DNA of 64,000 nucleotides from Shewanella sp. ANA-3 (GTDB taxonomy: Bacteria; Pseudomonadota; Gammaproteobacteria; Enterobacterales; Shewanellaceae), in NCBI RefSeq assembly GCF_000203935.1, contig NC_008577.1:3100001-3164000 (forward strand), given 5' to 3'. Below, in pieces: positions 54,100 to 62,092 of this stretch. Each line of letters opens with the position of its first letter. Position 1 is the first letter of the stretch. Both the position numbers and the translations under genes were made by a program. The notes under the pieces were generated by a model. The model was not told the origin of the DNA. It searched no databases and saw only the letters and a list, made by a program, of their open reading frames with translations.

Positions 54100-55356
54100 T
54101 CATTTCTGGCACCAACCCAAGGCGTTAATAAGTTTAAGCATATTTTCAATCTTATAATCCTTACCGTACCTGTCGAAGGTGATTGAGCCATGAGAATGTC
54201 CAAGCAATCCTGCAACCATGTCCGAGCTAAACTCCTTATGCTTTAGCTGGGTAGCTACCGCATGCCTAATACCGTGCAAAGTCTCCCTTTCACCCCAGCC
54301 CAACTTGGCCTTGAAGGTACTAAACCACTTTGAGACTTGATGTGAATAGCCTCTAGCTGGCAATTTCCTCAGCTCTGGGAACAGGCGCTCACCCCCCTTT
54401 TCCTGCTGTTTTTCAACAAACTTCAGGAAGCCCATAGCTATTAACTCAGGGTGAATTGGGATAACGCGCTCACTTGAAGCAGTCTTTATAGATTGGTCTT
54501 TGTGGGTTGCCCTGATGAGTATGCAAGGATGATTATCAACCACTTGAAGGTCATCCAAGTAGAGCTGAGCCAGCTCCCCTATCCTCGCCCCTGTGTATGC
54601 AGCCAATCTAGGCAGCCAAGCTCTATAAGGTAAATTGATTTCGGTAACAGGAGGAATTTCTCTAAATAACTGCTTGATTTGGTTATCACTCAGAGCATCC
54701 CTAGCCTTTGAAGCTTTCACCCTTTCAGAGACCTTTATGCTCAATCCTGTCATCGGATTATTTGTACCGTAATGAATTGAAGCCCATTGCATGAGTGCTG
54801 ACACTCTGGTTAGTCGCTTGTTTACCGTAGCAACTGACAACTCAGACTTTGAAGAGAAATGCCGCTTATACTCCAAAGCTTTGGGCAATGTGAACTCATC
54901 CAGATGCAAATCACCAATGAGGTTTATTAAGTCTTTAAATGATTGACGGTTAACTTTCTCACTACCCGCTGACCAAGCACCTTGCTTAAGCTTTTCCTGA
55001 CAGAACTCTTCAGATACTTGGCTCAATTTGGGAAGTTTAGGTTTTGGGCTTTGAATTGGACTTGAGGTGATTGCTGCCGCCATCGGTGCAACTTGGTGAA
55101 CTGCGCTTGTAATTGCAACTACTTGAGAAAATTCAGAATCATTCTGAACGTGTCCCTCAATAATGCTTTTTAACTGCATTAGAACTTGCCAAGACTTTCT
55201 CACGGCTTCAAAGCGCTCTCTAGTCTCTAAAGACTTTCTAAGTTCGCGCTTACCAAGAGTGGACTGCATTGCTTCGGGAATAACTATTCTTGCGTACCAA
55301 ATGCCATGTCGTGACTTGAACAAATAAGCTGGAGATTTATCGAGATGACTTCCCAT
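54100..55356 (-). CDS. Tyrosine-type site-specific integrase
   Basis: This integrase of about 418 residues has an N-terminal DUF6538-type arm-binding domain (YLFKSRHGIWYARIVIPEAM) and a core-binding SAM-like region. The catalytic domain has Arg in YTGARIGELAQLY, HGIRHAVATQL, LGHSHGSITFDRY (nucleophile Tyr). It lies 68 bases from the right attachment repeat in ffs and presumably inserted the island. The frame extends 8 codons to 55380; the ATG at 55356 gives the usual start MGSHLDKSPAYLF. Confidence 0.93.
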   Translation of the reverse strand: MGSHLDKSPAYLFKSRHGIWYARIVIPEAMQSTLGKRELRKSLETRERFEAVRKSWQVLMQLKSIIEGHVQNDSEFSQVVAITSAVHQVAPMAAAITSSPIQSPKPKLPKLSQVSEEFCQEKLKQGAWSAGSEKVNRQSFKDLINLIGDLHLDEFTLPKALEYKRHFSSKSELSVATVNKRLTRVSALMQWASIHYGTNNPMTGLSIKVSERVKASKARDALSDNQIKQLFREIPPVTEINLPYRAWLPRLAAYTGARIGELAQLYLDDLQVVDNHPCILIRATHKDQSIKTASSERVIPIHPELIAMGFLKFVEKQQEKGGERLFPELRKLPARGYSHQVSKWFSTFKAKLGWGERETLHGIRHAVATQLKHKEFSSDMVAGLLGHSHGSITFDRYGKDYKIENMLKLINALGWCQK

Positions 55357-55357
55357 G

Positions 55358-55381
55358 AAATGTACCACCAAGTGTACCACT
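55358..55381. repeat. Tandem 12-bp repeat between int and attR
   Basis: AAATGTACCACC is followed directly by AAGTGTACCACT; the shared core is TGTACCAC. Its position between the integrase start and the attachment repeat fits an integrase arm-type site or an operator for int. Confidence 0.5.
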
Positions 55382-55423
55382 CGGATGAAATTTCACTGAA
55401 CTGCTGATATAAGAGATTGATTT

Positions 55424-55493
55424 ATGAGGAGATTTGGAGGTTCCCCTAGAGCCGACACCCCGGCACACGAGTCGCTTGCTGCGGTTGCTCCCT
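55424..55493 (-). mobile_element. Right attachment repeat (within intact ffs)
   Basis: This 70-bp copy is identical to 44458-44527 and forms the 3' half of the functional SRP RNA plus its immediate downstream bases. Integration here rebuilds the gene. Confidence 0.95.
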
Positions 55494-55547
55494 TCCGGGC
55501 CTGGCCGAGTTCACAAGTTATCATTGCGGGGGGACCCTAGGGTCACC
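55439..55547 (-). ncRNA. ffs: 4.5S signal recognition particle RNA
   Basis: Leftward transcript of about 110 bases. It contains the invariant apical loop AGGCCCGGAAGGGAGCAACC and the asymmetric loop with GCAGCAAG opposite it, and closes with a terminal stem (GGGUCCCC / GGGGAACC). It binds Ffh to target membrane proteins. The ends are approximate. The island insertion replaced everything downstream of about 55424 without changing the RNA. Confidence 0.93.
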
Positions 55548-55556
55548 ATAACTTCG

Positions 55557-55585
55557 AGTGTATCACTTGGTGGATGATCACTGAA
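55557..55585 (-). promoter_or_regulatory. Probable ffs promoter
   Basis: On the - strand TTCAGT (55580-55585) and TACACT (55557-55562) are separated by 17 bases and lie 7-10 bases before the expected 5' end of the SRP RNA. This is a plausible sigma-70 promoter, by eye only. Confidence 0.5.
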
Positions 55586-55691
55586 CGACGCGGATTATCC
55601 CCCATGGCTCCTATGGGATCAAGTGCTAATCCGTCCGTTTGGCAAATATCCGGTTTAACTGGACAATCTATAGGCAAACCAACCAAGTAAA

Positions 55692-55727
55692 AATAATAAA
55701 AGCCTGCTATTGCAGGCTTTTATTATA
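55692..55727 (-). terminator. Terminator of the comEA-like gene
   Basis: The long arms AATAATAAAAGCCTGC / GCAGGCTTTTATTAT have a 4-base loop, with T-rich sequence in either direction, 38 bases beyond the stop codon. Confidence 0.9.
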
Positions 55728-55764
55728 AGGGCTTCAGCAGCAAGAGACTGAACGCATCTTATCC

Positions 55765-56130
55765 CTAGAGCTTTATCATATGACGATTTTGCTCAATCAG
55801 CTTAGCGCCAATGCCAGAGACATTCGCTAGCTCATCAATGGCCTTAAATTTACCATTTTGCGTTCGATAATCGATGATGGCCTGCGCCTTAGCCGCCCCA
55901 ATGCCCTTAAGCAGCTGCAACTGTTCCGATGAAGCGGTATTAATATTCACCTGAGCCGAATCAGGCATGGCTTGCTTAGCATCGGTAGTTGCCTTTTTAA
56001 CCTCTGTCTGAGCTTGCGCTTGCACTTTGCTAACATCTTTTGCTGGATCCGCCGCCATCGCAGGTAAAGCGAATAGGCAGGAAAATGCAATGGCACTCAC
56101 CATCGCGGGTAAACGATGTGTTATTTTCAT
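55765..56130 (-). CDS. ComEA-family helix-hairpin-helix DNA-binding protein
   Basis: This 121-residue exported protein has a signal peptide ([19 protein letters not shown]) and a charged linker. One ComEA-type double helix-hairpin-helix domain follows ([42 protein letters not shown]). Short ComEA proteins bind incoming DNA in the periplasm during uptake. The ComFB-type gene lies on the far side of the island, but no other competence gene is nearby. Confidence 0.9.
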   Translation of the reverse strand: MKITHRLPAMVSAIAFSCLFALPAMAADPAKDVSKVQAQAQTEVKKATTDAKQAMPDSAQVNINTASSEQLQLLKGIGAAKAQAIIDYRTQNGKFKAIDELANVSGIGAKLIEQNRHMIKL

Positions 56131-56291
56131 AATGCTTCCTCTCTCCTTGAAATTCGGCCTTTCGTCCTACTTCCGTGGCCTTCAATCAAACATAGACGAA
56201 GCTTTTATGAATTTCCAAACGCCTAAGTATAAATATTATCGATGACTAAAATAGCCTGTTCCCTTGCGGGTTAATCCTTTCTAGAAAGCCA

Positions 56292-56316
56292 AAAGGACGC
56301 CGTTAAGGCATCCTTT
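56292..56316 (-). terminator. Weak terminator of megL
   Basis: AAAGGACGCC / GGCATCCTTT pair with one G-U and a 5-base loop; only a short T run follows leftward, 20 bases beyond the stop codon. Confidence 0.55.
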
Positions 56317-56335
56317 CGCGAAGTACCACAAACCA

Positions 56336-57529
56336 TTACGCCAGCATCGCCAAAGCTTGGTTTAAATCCTCGATGATATCGCCGCAATCCTCTAAACCGA
56401 TTGAGATGCGCAGTAAATTATCGCTTATTCCCGCTGCCTGGCGTGCCTCTGGCGTGTAGGGTGAGTGGGTCATGGAAGCTGGGTGCTGAATAAGGGATTC
56501 CGCATCCCCCAAACTTACAGCGATTGAAAACAGCTTAAGGTAACCCACAAAAGCCATCGCTTGCTCAAGAGAGGCGGCTAACTCAAAGGCAATCACGCCA
56601 CCAGCTTTCGCCATCTGTCCACCGATAAATCGATGCCCTGAATGGGATTTAAGCCCGGGATAATACACCCGAGTCACTGCGGGATGTTGCTCCAAAAACT
56701 CGGCGACACGCTGCGCACTGTCACAATGGCGCTGCAAACGCACATCTAAGGTTTTTAGCCCTCGCAAAATCAGCCACGCATCGTGGGGAGACATCACAGC
56801 ACCGATATCCTTTAGAATCTCATATTTCACTCTGTGCAGCTGCTCTTCACTGCCACACACGACGCCAGCAATTACATCGCCGTGCCCATTCAAATACTTA
56901 GTCGCACTGTGTACCACTAAATCGATACCGAATGCTAAGGGTTGCTGCAGTAACGGTGTCATAAAAGTATTATCGACAATGCTGACAAGTTGATGCCGTT
57001 TCGCAATATCGGCGATACCTTTGAGATCAAACACCTGTAAATGAGGATTAACCGGAGTTTCGCAAAAAATCACCCGAGTGTTGGGTTTGATAGCCCGTTC
57101 AATGGCCGCTAAATCGGTAAAATCGACTAAGGTGACTTCGATACCGAAGCGGGCAAATTGGCTAGTCATAAGGGCAAAGGTGCAACCATAAACCGCATTG
57201 GAAGCCACTAAATGATCGCCCATCTGCAAGTTAGCCAGCAGCGCCGCCGACACAGCACCCATGCCAGAGGCCGTTGCTGCCGCCGCTTCAGCGCCTTCTA
57301 AAATCGCCATTTTACGTTCCAGCTCGGCAACGGTCGGGTTACCTAGGCGAGTATAAATATAACCGGGTTCGTTGCCGGCAAATCGCTCGCCGCCTTGCTG
57401 CGCCGACTCAAAAACAAAAGTCGCCGTTTGATAAAGTGGCGTCACCAAAGTACCAAAAGCTTCTCGCTCATGCCCGGCATGAATAGCTTGGGTCGCGGCT
57501 TTCCACTGCTTGCTTGATTCATCTTGCAT
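56336..57529 (-). CDS. megL: Methionine gamma-lyase
   Basis: This PLP enzyme splits methionine into methanethiol, 2-oxobutyrate and ammonia. At 397 residues it keeps the diagnostic residues at the numbering used for the Pseudomonas enzyme: Tyr59 and Arg61 (GYIYTRLG), Tyr114 and Cys116 (AVYGCTFAL), and PLP-lysine 211 (HSATKYLNGHG). Cys116 separates gamma-lyases from cystathionine enzymes, which supports this call. It is monocistronic. No MetJ box is obvious upstream. Confidence 0.9.
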   Translation of the reverse strand: MQDESSKQWKAATQAIHAGHEREAFGTLVTPLYQTATFVFESAQQGGERFAGNEPGYIYTRLGNPTVAELERKMAILEGAEAAAATASGMGAVSAALLANLQMGDHLVASNAVYGCTFALMTSQFARFGIEVTLVDFTDLAAIERAIKPNTRVIFCETPVNPHLQVFDLKGIADIAKRHQLVSIVDNTFMTPLLQQPLAFGIDLVVHSATKYLNGHGDVIAGVVCGSEEQLHRVKYEILKDIGAVMSPHDAWLILRGLKTLDVRLQRHCDSAQRVAEFLEQHPAVTRVYYPGLKSHSGHRFIGGQMAKAGGVIAFELAASLEQAMAFVGYLKLFSIAVSLGDAESLIQHPASMTHSPYTPEARQAAGISDNLLRISIGLEDCGDIIEDLNQALAMLA

Positions 57530-57765
57530 TGCTCACTCCTTGTTGTCGCAGTGCCTCATTCGCTTGTTGTTTCATAGTTTGTTTGAATGAGACCATGCTT
57601 AGCATCTTGATAAGTCCTATTGATAAGTTAATGAAACATTAGCCCTATCGAATAAGCACTAACATACCCCGCCGGGCGGGCGAAACCAGTGCCATGGTGA
57701 AAATAGCATCAGAGGCGCTGTAACTAAGTTGTTACATTCAAGGATTTTTGGCCGACAATCAGCAA

Positions 57766-57801
57766 TAAAAAATGCGCTAATAACAGGGTCATTAGCGCAT
57801 T
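57766..57801 (-). terminator. Terminator of the ycjXF operon
   Basis: Perfect 11-bp arms AATGCGCTAAT / ATTAGCGCATT are followed leftward by a run of six T, 47 bases beyond the stop codon of ycjF. Confidence 0.9.
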
Positions 57802-57847
57802 AGCATTTAGCCTAAAGTGCACTCGCAGTGTTGTGCATTCGGCTAGG

Positions 57848-59050
57848 TTATTTCTCTTTGGGTGTTGAGCCAGTTTTAAGCTCCGCTGCCTCTAATTGAC
57901 TCTTAAGCGCATCCCGTCCGTCTTTAGTCAATAACTTACCGGCAAACTGTTTAAGCTCAATCAACAACTCTTGATGAACTTTGGACAATTTGGGGCGCTG
58001 CTCCTCCCTAAACTGAATAGGTCGACACAGCGCCATGGCTTGATAACCTAAACGTGCCGTGAGCAGTCCGCCGCCTAAGCCCTGGGCAAGCCGTGCGGAT
58101 AATTTCCCCGTCATCTCGACCGACAGCAATTGGGTACCCAAATCGGTCACTAACTCGCTGGTACCGGCATAGATGATGTTCATGATGATGCTGCGAATGA
58201 GTTTAATCCGGCTCCAATAGCCTAACTCTATCCCGTAACAGGCGGCGACATCCCGCAGCATGCGTTGATTGCGCCAAAGAATAATGGCCATATCCAATGC
58301 AGCAAGTGGACTCGCGGCAAGCAACACTGCAGACTCGGCCGCGTATCGACGGACGATTTTTTTCGCGAGTTCATCCCGCTCAGTCAGCACTAAGTCCTCA
58401 AATAGCAGCACTTTTTCGGCGTCATTGTGTTCATCTTTGAGCGACTGACGCAGCCGCTGTAGCCCCTGACTATCGGGATAATGGCGCACTATGTTATTGA
58501 TAAAACCATCGGCCTCCCCCATTTGCATACTGAGAGCAAGTCTTGCGCCGGACTCTTGCGTATCGGCAACCTGCTTGAGGCGTTTTAATTTACGGTATTC
58601 GCCCAAGGCTCCGACCATAGCCCAGCTGCCGACTAAACCGAGTACTGCGCCATAAAAGCTAAATAACCAAGGGCTTGCTAACCAAGCGTCCCGCAATCCT
58701 AATCCCGTTTGCACTAAAACCAGTAGCAATAACCCAAAAACGGAAAAGCGCGCCAACCAAGACCAACGGCGAGATTGATGCAGTGTTGGCCGAATGGACG
58801 ACACATCCAATGCTTGCGGATGGGCCGCTAAGGCATCATCGACAACCTCATCCACCGCTTTTAAGGGTGTCTGTGGTGCAAAGGCTTGGGCACTCTTAAG
58901 CTCATCGGAAGCAGACTGAAGTTTGACCTTGTCAGAATCAAATACTTGTTGTTTTTTGAGCGGTTGGCTTTCAAGTGTATTTTCAGACACTGACTTATCG
59001 AGCCCGTTTGTCTCTGACTCACTTGAAGCTGATAACGAATCTAAACTCAT
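57848..59050 (-). CDS. ycjF: YcjF-family (DUF697) inner-membrane protein
   Basis: This 400-residue protein has a long polar N-terminal part (residues 1-90). Two membrane segments follow (SWLARFSVFGLLLLVLVQTGLG; WLFSFYGAVLGLVGSWAMVGAL). The DUF697 region includes VLLAASPLAALDMAIILWRNQRMLRDVAACYG. It overlaps ycjX by 4 bases. YcjX and YcjF are stress-induced neighbours of the psp genes in many gammaproteobacteria; their activity is poorly understood. Confidence 0.9.
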   Translation of the reverse strand: MSLDSLSASSESETNGLDKSVSENTLESQPLKKQQVFDSDKVKLQSASDELKSAQAFAPQTPLKAVDEVVDDALAAHPQALDVSSIRPTLHQSRRWSWLARFSVFGLLLLVLVQTGLGLRDAWLASPWLFSFYGAVLGLVGSWAMVGALGEYRKLKRLKQVADTQESGARLALSMQMGEADGFINNIVRHYPDSQGLQRLRQSLKDEHNDAEKVLLFEDLVLTERDELAKKIVRRYAAESAVLLAASPLAALDMAIILWRNQRMLRDVAACYGIELGYWSRIKLIRSIIMNIIYAGTSELVTDLGTQLLSVEMTGKLSARLAQGLGGGLLTARLGYQAMALCRPIQFREEQRPKLSKVHQELLIELKQFAGKLLTKDGRDALKSQLEAAELKTGSTPKEK

Positions 59051-60507
59051 TCCAGTTTATCCCCCACAAGGTACTGCAGAAGGTGATCGAGACGGATATG
59101 GTCAAAATGCACCGCAGATGGATCCACATTGCTGTTATTTGGCGGAGCAAACCCCATAAAATGAAACCCCTGATCGCGCCAAAAGCTGGGCTCGGGTAAG
59201 CGAGTGGGCACTTCGCCGGGGAAAAGCGTCAGGGCTTGGCCGTTCAATCCAATCCCCTGCACAACTTCCACATCCCCTTCTTGAGTGGTCACCATGCCAT
59301 GACGCGTCGCCTTAATGGCACTAATGGCCATAGTCTCGACTTTACAACCATCGAAACTGGCAAAGTGCTGGCTGTGTTTGAGCATATCGGTGAGCAGGGA
59401 TAACACATGACTTTGTTGATCCCGCGTCACATGGTCAACCTTACTGGCGGCAAATAATAATCTGTCTATCCGCGGCGCAAACAATCGGCGTAAGTAACTG
59501 GATTGGCCGTATTGGAAGCTTTCCATAATGGCATTGAGCGCGGCGCCCATATCCTCAAACTGGGTTTTGCCACGGTTTAAGGCGCTGAAGCAATCAACCA
59601 GTACTAACTGGCGATCAAACCCCGCAAAATGCTGTTTATAGAAAGGTTTTACTACCTTGGCCACGTATTCTTGATAGCGCTTTTCTAAGACATGAAAGGC
59701 GCTGTGTTTATCGCTTTGTTTAAGCTCGCTCCACTGATTATCTGTCACCGATAACAGCGGAAAAAACGCCAGCAGCGGCGCGCCTTCCCACTCCCCTGGT
59801 AATAACATCCGTCCGGGTTGCGCCTGATAATAGCCCTGCACATGCACTAAATCATGCAATAGCTGCTGATACTCGTCGGCAATGCGTTTGAGCTGCAGCT
59901 CATCGGCCGCCTCGGTTAAATTGAGCGCACTTAACGAAGTTTGAAATTCAGCATATAGGGGCGAGCTTTTTAACACAGCGACACGTTGTTGCTGCGCGCT
60001 GCACCACTCGATAAAGCTTTGCCGCAGCATAGGTAAATCTAATAGCCACTCACCGGGATAATCGACAATATCCAAATACAGCGTAGCGGTATCAGCAAAC
60101 TTGGCGAGCAGCCCCTTCTGCGGCTGATATTTGATGGCTAAACGCAGCTCCGAAATCGTGCGGGTCGATGCAGGCCAAGTCGGCGGCGTCGAAGTAAGCG
60201 CTAACATTGCGCCCTGATAATCGAAGCTGGCAATTTCAAGATCCGGCTGCATCGCCCGCTTCACCCCGAGCAAACGTTGCTCACGGCTCACTTGCCACAG
60301 GGGCAAGGCATTCCCATGGCGGGAATGGGAGACCTGAGAAGCCGCGCCACTATTGAGTAGTTGATTGACTAATCCGGTAATAAATGCGGTTTTGCCCGCC
60401 CCCGATAACCCTGTTACCGCGAGTCGTAAATGCCTGTCAGCCGTTCTATGGAGCAGGGATTGGCTCTTTTGAGTTAATTTATGGAGCGAAACGTCAAGCG
60501 TTCCCAT
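59047..60507 (-). CDS. ycjX: YcjX-family P-loop NTPase
   Basis: This 486-residue GTPase-like protein has Walker A in LAVTGLSGAGKTAFITGL. YLDIVDYPGEWLLDLPML supplies the switch region, and RLLFAASKVDHVTRDQ resembles a guanine-specificity motif (N/TKxD-like SKVD). It is encoded directly downstream of pspABC in the same direction, with a hairpin between, and is coupled to ycjF. Membrane-stress function is inferred from its company. Confidence 0.92.
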   Translation of the reverse strand: MGTLDVSLHKLTQKSQSLLHRTADRHLRLAVTGLSGAGKTAFITGLVNQLLNSGAASQVSHSRHGNALPLWQVSREQRLLGVKRAMQPDLEIASFDYQGAMLALTSTPPTWPASTRTISELRLAIKYQPQKGLLAKFADTATLYLDIVDYPGEWLLDLPMLRQSFIEWCSAQQQRVAVLKSSPLYAEFQTSLSALNLTEAADELQLKRIADEYQQLLHDLVHVQGYYQAQPGRMLLPGEWEGAPLLAFFPLLSVTDNQWSELKQSDKHSAFHVLEKRYQEYVAKVVKPFYKQHFAGFDRQLVLVDCFSALNRGKTQFEDMGAALNAIMESFQYGQSSYLRRLFAPRIDRLLFAASKVDHVTRDQQSHVLSLLTDMLKHSQHFASFDGCKVETMAISAIKATRHGMVTTQEGDVEVVQGIGLNGQALTLFPGEVPTRLPEPSFWRDQGFHFMGFAPPNNSNVDPSAVHFDHIRLDHLLQYLVGDKLE

Positions 60508-60571
60508 AAGGATGTCCCTAAATGTTGAATGAGGTTAACTATACACTGGATTTGACGGGAGATTAAGCAAC

Positions 60572-60593
60572 AAGGGCGGACATGGCCGCCCTT
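60572..60593 (-). terminator. Hairpin after pspC
   Basis: AAGGGCGG / CCGCCCTT form a perfect GC-rich stem with a 6-base loop, followed leftward only by GTTGCTT. It is a probable terminator or attenuator between pspABC and ycjX. Confidence 0.6.
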
Positions 60594-60601
60594 TAGAGGG
60601 A

Positions 60602-60988
60602 TTACAAGCTATTGATTTGTCTTTTTAAATCAAAGTTATCAGATGTTACATGGCGTTCAAGGTTTTGCAGTCTCACCTCTAGGCTTCTAAATTGCCTGCT
60701 CACATCGCTCAGCGCTTGTTTAGCAGGCTCTCCCGATTGCCAAGGTTTCTTCTTCACCTCAATGTCATCCCTAACAGTGCTATTTTGGGGTTTGATGTCG
60801 AGTATCACCCATAACGCAACATAGATGATAAACACGACGCCCGAACCACCTAATAGGAAGATAGAAACCGCAAGTACTCGCACTAACCATGTTTCAATTG
60901 CAAAGTATTCGGCTATCCCCGCACACACACCTGCGACTTTACCTGACTGGGGAATACGATACATAGTACGGCCACTAGTTCCTCTCAT
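60602..60988 (-). CDS. pspC: Phage shock protein C
   Basis: PspC is an inner-membrane sensor of envelope stress. The 128-residue protein has an N-terminal PspC domain (YRIPQSGKVAGVCAGIAEYFAIETWLVRVLAVSIFLLGG), then a membrane segment (VVFIIYVALWVILDI) and a helical tail. The ATG at 60988 has GGAGGGG 5 bases upstream and overlaps the end of pspB by 14 bases. Confidence 0.93.
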   Translation of the reverse strand: MRGTSGRTMYRIPQSGKVAGVCAGIAEYFAIETWLVRVLAVSIFLLGGSGVVFIIYVALWVILDIKPQNSTVRDDIEVKKKPWQSGEPAKQALSDVSRQFRSLEVRLQNLERHVTSDNFDLKRQINSL

Positions 60989-61214
60989 GTTTGCCCCTCC
61001 ATTCAGGCGATTCTGAATCCAGAATGGCCTCTAAGGTTTCGATGCGCGCAGCCATCTTATCGGCTTTAGCAATCAAATCATTGAGCTGTGAAAACTCTTC
61101 CTCAGTGAGTCCCTGGCTCACTTGTCGCTTACTGCGATAATGAAGAACTAACCATATGGGCGCCACCACTATCATAAAGATGATAATTGGTGCCATTAGT
61201 ATGTCCATATCCAT
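60975..61214 (-). CDS. pspB: Phage shock protein B
   Basis: PspB is a small membrane partner of PspC. The 79-residue protein has one membrane segment (IIIFMIVVAPIWLVLHYRSK) and a helical region ending ETLEAILDSESPEWRGK, which matches the family. It lies 17 bases after pspA. Confidence 0.92.
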   Translation of the reverse strand: MDMDILMAPIIIFMIVVAPIWLVLHYRSKRQVSQGLTEEEFSQLNDLIAKADKMAARIETLEAILDSESPEWRGKHERN

Positions 61215-61231
61215 AACTCACCTCTGAATTG

Positions 61232-61915
61232 TTATTCTTTTGACTTAGTCGCAGCTTTGCCTTTTACTTTGGCCTTTAATGCTTCCAGCTCGGCATTCAC
61301 TGAATCTTCAGCTTCCAGTGCAGCAAACTCATCGGCTAAGGTCTTTTTATTACCCAGATCGTAGGATTCAACCTGCGCTTCTAACCCTTCGACACGGCGC
61401 TCATATTGCTCAAATTTCAGCATAGCGTTGTCGATTTTGCTTGAGTCTAACTGCTTCTTCACTTCTAAACGTGATGAGGCGGTTTGTTTACGCAAAATAA
61501 TGGTCTTTTGGCGCGCCTTAGCATCCAGTAACTTTTCTTGCAGCAGGCTAACTTCATCCTTTAAGCGCACAATGTGCTCGTCGATCACTGCCAACTCTTG
61601 GTTTAAGGTATCCACTAAACCCGCGGCTTTTTGTTTTTCAACTAAAGCGGCCTTGGCTAAATCTTCGCGATCCTTCGACAGTGCCAGCTCAGCTTTGTCT
61701 TGCCAATCTTGAACTTGTTCTTCAACACGGCTGATACGACGGATTAATTCTTTCTTTTCAGCTAACACTTTTGCTGATGTTGAACGAACTTCTACCAGTG
61801 TATCTTCCATCTCTTGGATAATCAGACGAACCATTTTTTCAGGGTCTTCTGCTTTATCGAGTAATGCGCTGATATTGGAGTTAATGATATCGGCGAAACG
61901 AGAGAAAATTCCCAT
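61232..61915 (-). CDS. pspA: Phage shock protein A
   Basis: PspA binds damaged inner membrane and, when free, inhibits PspF. The 227-residue coiled-coil protein starts MGIFSRFADIINSNISALLDKAEDPEK, the amphipathic family N-terminus. The frame extends 19 codons upstream, but the promoter lies there. A Lys/Ala tail ends the protein. It heads pspABC and is divergent from pspF. Confidence 0.95.
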   Translation of the reverse strand: MGIFSRFADIINSNISALLDKAEDPEKMVRLIIQEMEDTLVEVRSTSAKVLAEKKELIRRISRVEEQVQDWQDKAELALSKDREDLAKAALVEKQKAAGLVDTLNQELAVIDEHIVRLKDEVSLLQEKLLDAKARQKTIILRKQTASSRLEVKKQLDSSKIDNAMLKFEQYERRVEGLEAQVESYDLGNKKTLADEFAALEAEDSVNAELEALKAKVKGKAATKSKE

Positions 61916-61955
61916 AATGCTATCCTCAAATTGATGTTGGTCTCGCTTAGGGTAA

Positions 61956-61971
61956 TACACTAAGTGTGCCA
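61956..61971 (-). promoter_or_regulatory. Probable sigma-54 promoter of pspABC
   Basis: On the - strand TGGCAC (61966-61971) and GTGTA (61956-61960) sit at the -24/-12 spacing of TGGCAC-N5-TTGCA, with the GG and the -12 region G conserved. It lies about 41 bases before the pspA start. PspF, encoded divergently, should activate it from sites in the remaining AT-rich gap. Confidence 0.75.
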
Positions 61972-62092
61972 ACTTTTATTTTATGTTTAAATTCATAAAG
62001 ATAAACATATTCTTAACTTTTTCTTTATTTTATGGCTCAAGCCACTTATTATCATTTTCACCAAAATTTAGCGCGAAAGACTAAAAAATATC

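Larger units (their letters stand above)
44458..55493. mobile_element. Integrative genomic island in the SRP RNA gene
   Basis: An AT-rich insertion of about 11 kb is bounded by a 70-bp direct repeat derived from the 3' end of ffs. It carries a tyrosine integrase beside the intact ffs, a serine recombinase, a tandem-repeat array, a helicase-like ATPase, an IS-interrupted KAP NTPase, an IS1634-like element and a large membrane protein. No conjugation, phage structural or replication genes are seen. It is therefore a mobilisable-type or satellite-type island rather than a complete prophage. Confidence 0.93.

Noticed and set aside
44458-55493. Complete prophage
   Set aside because: No capsid, tail, lysis or terminase genes are present in the 11-kb island.
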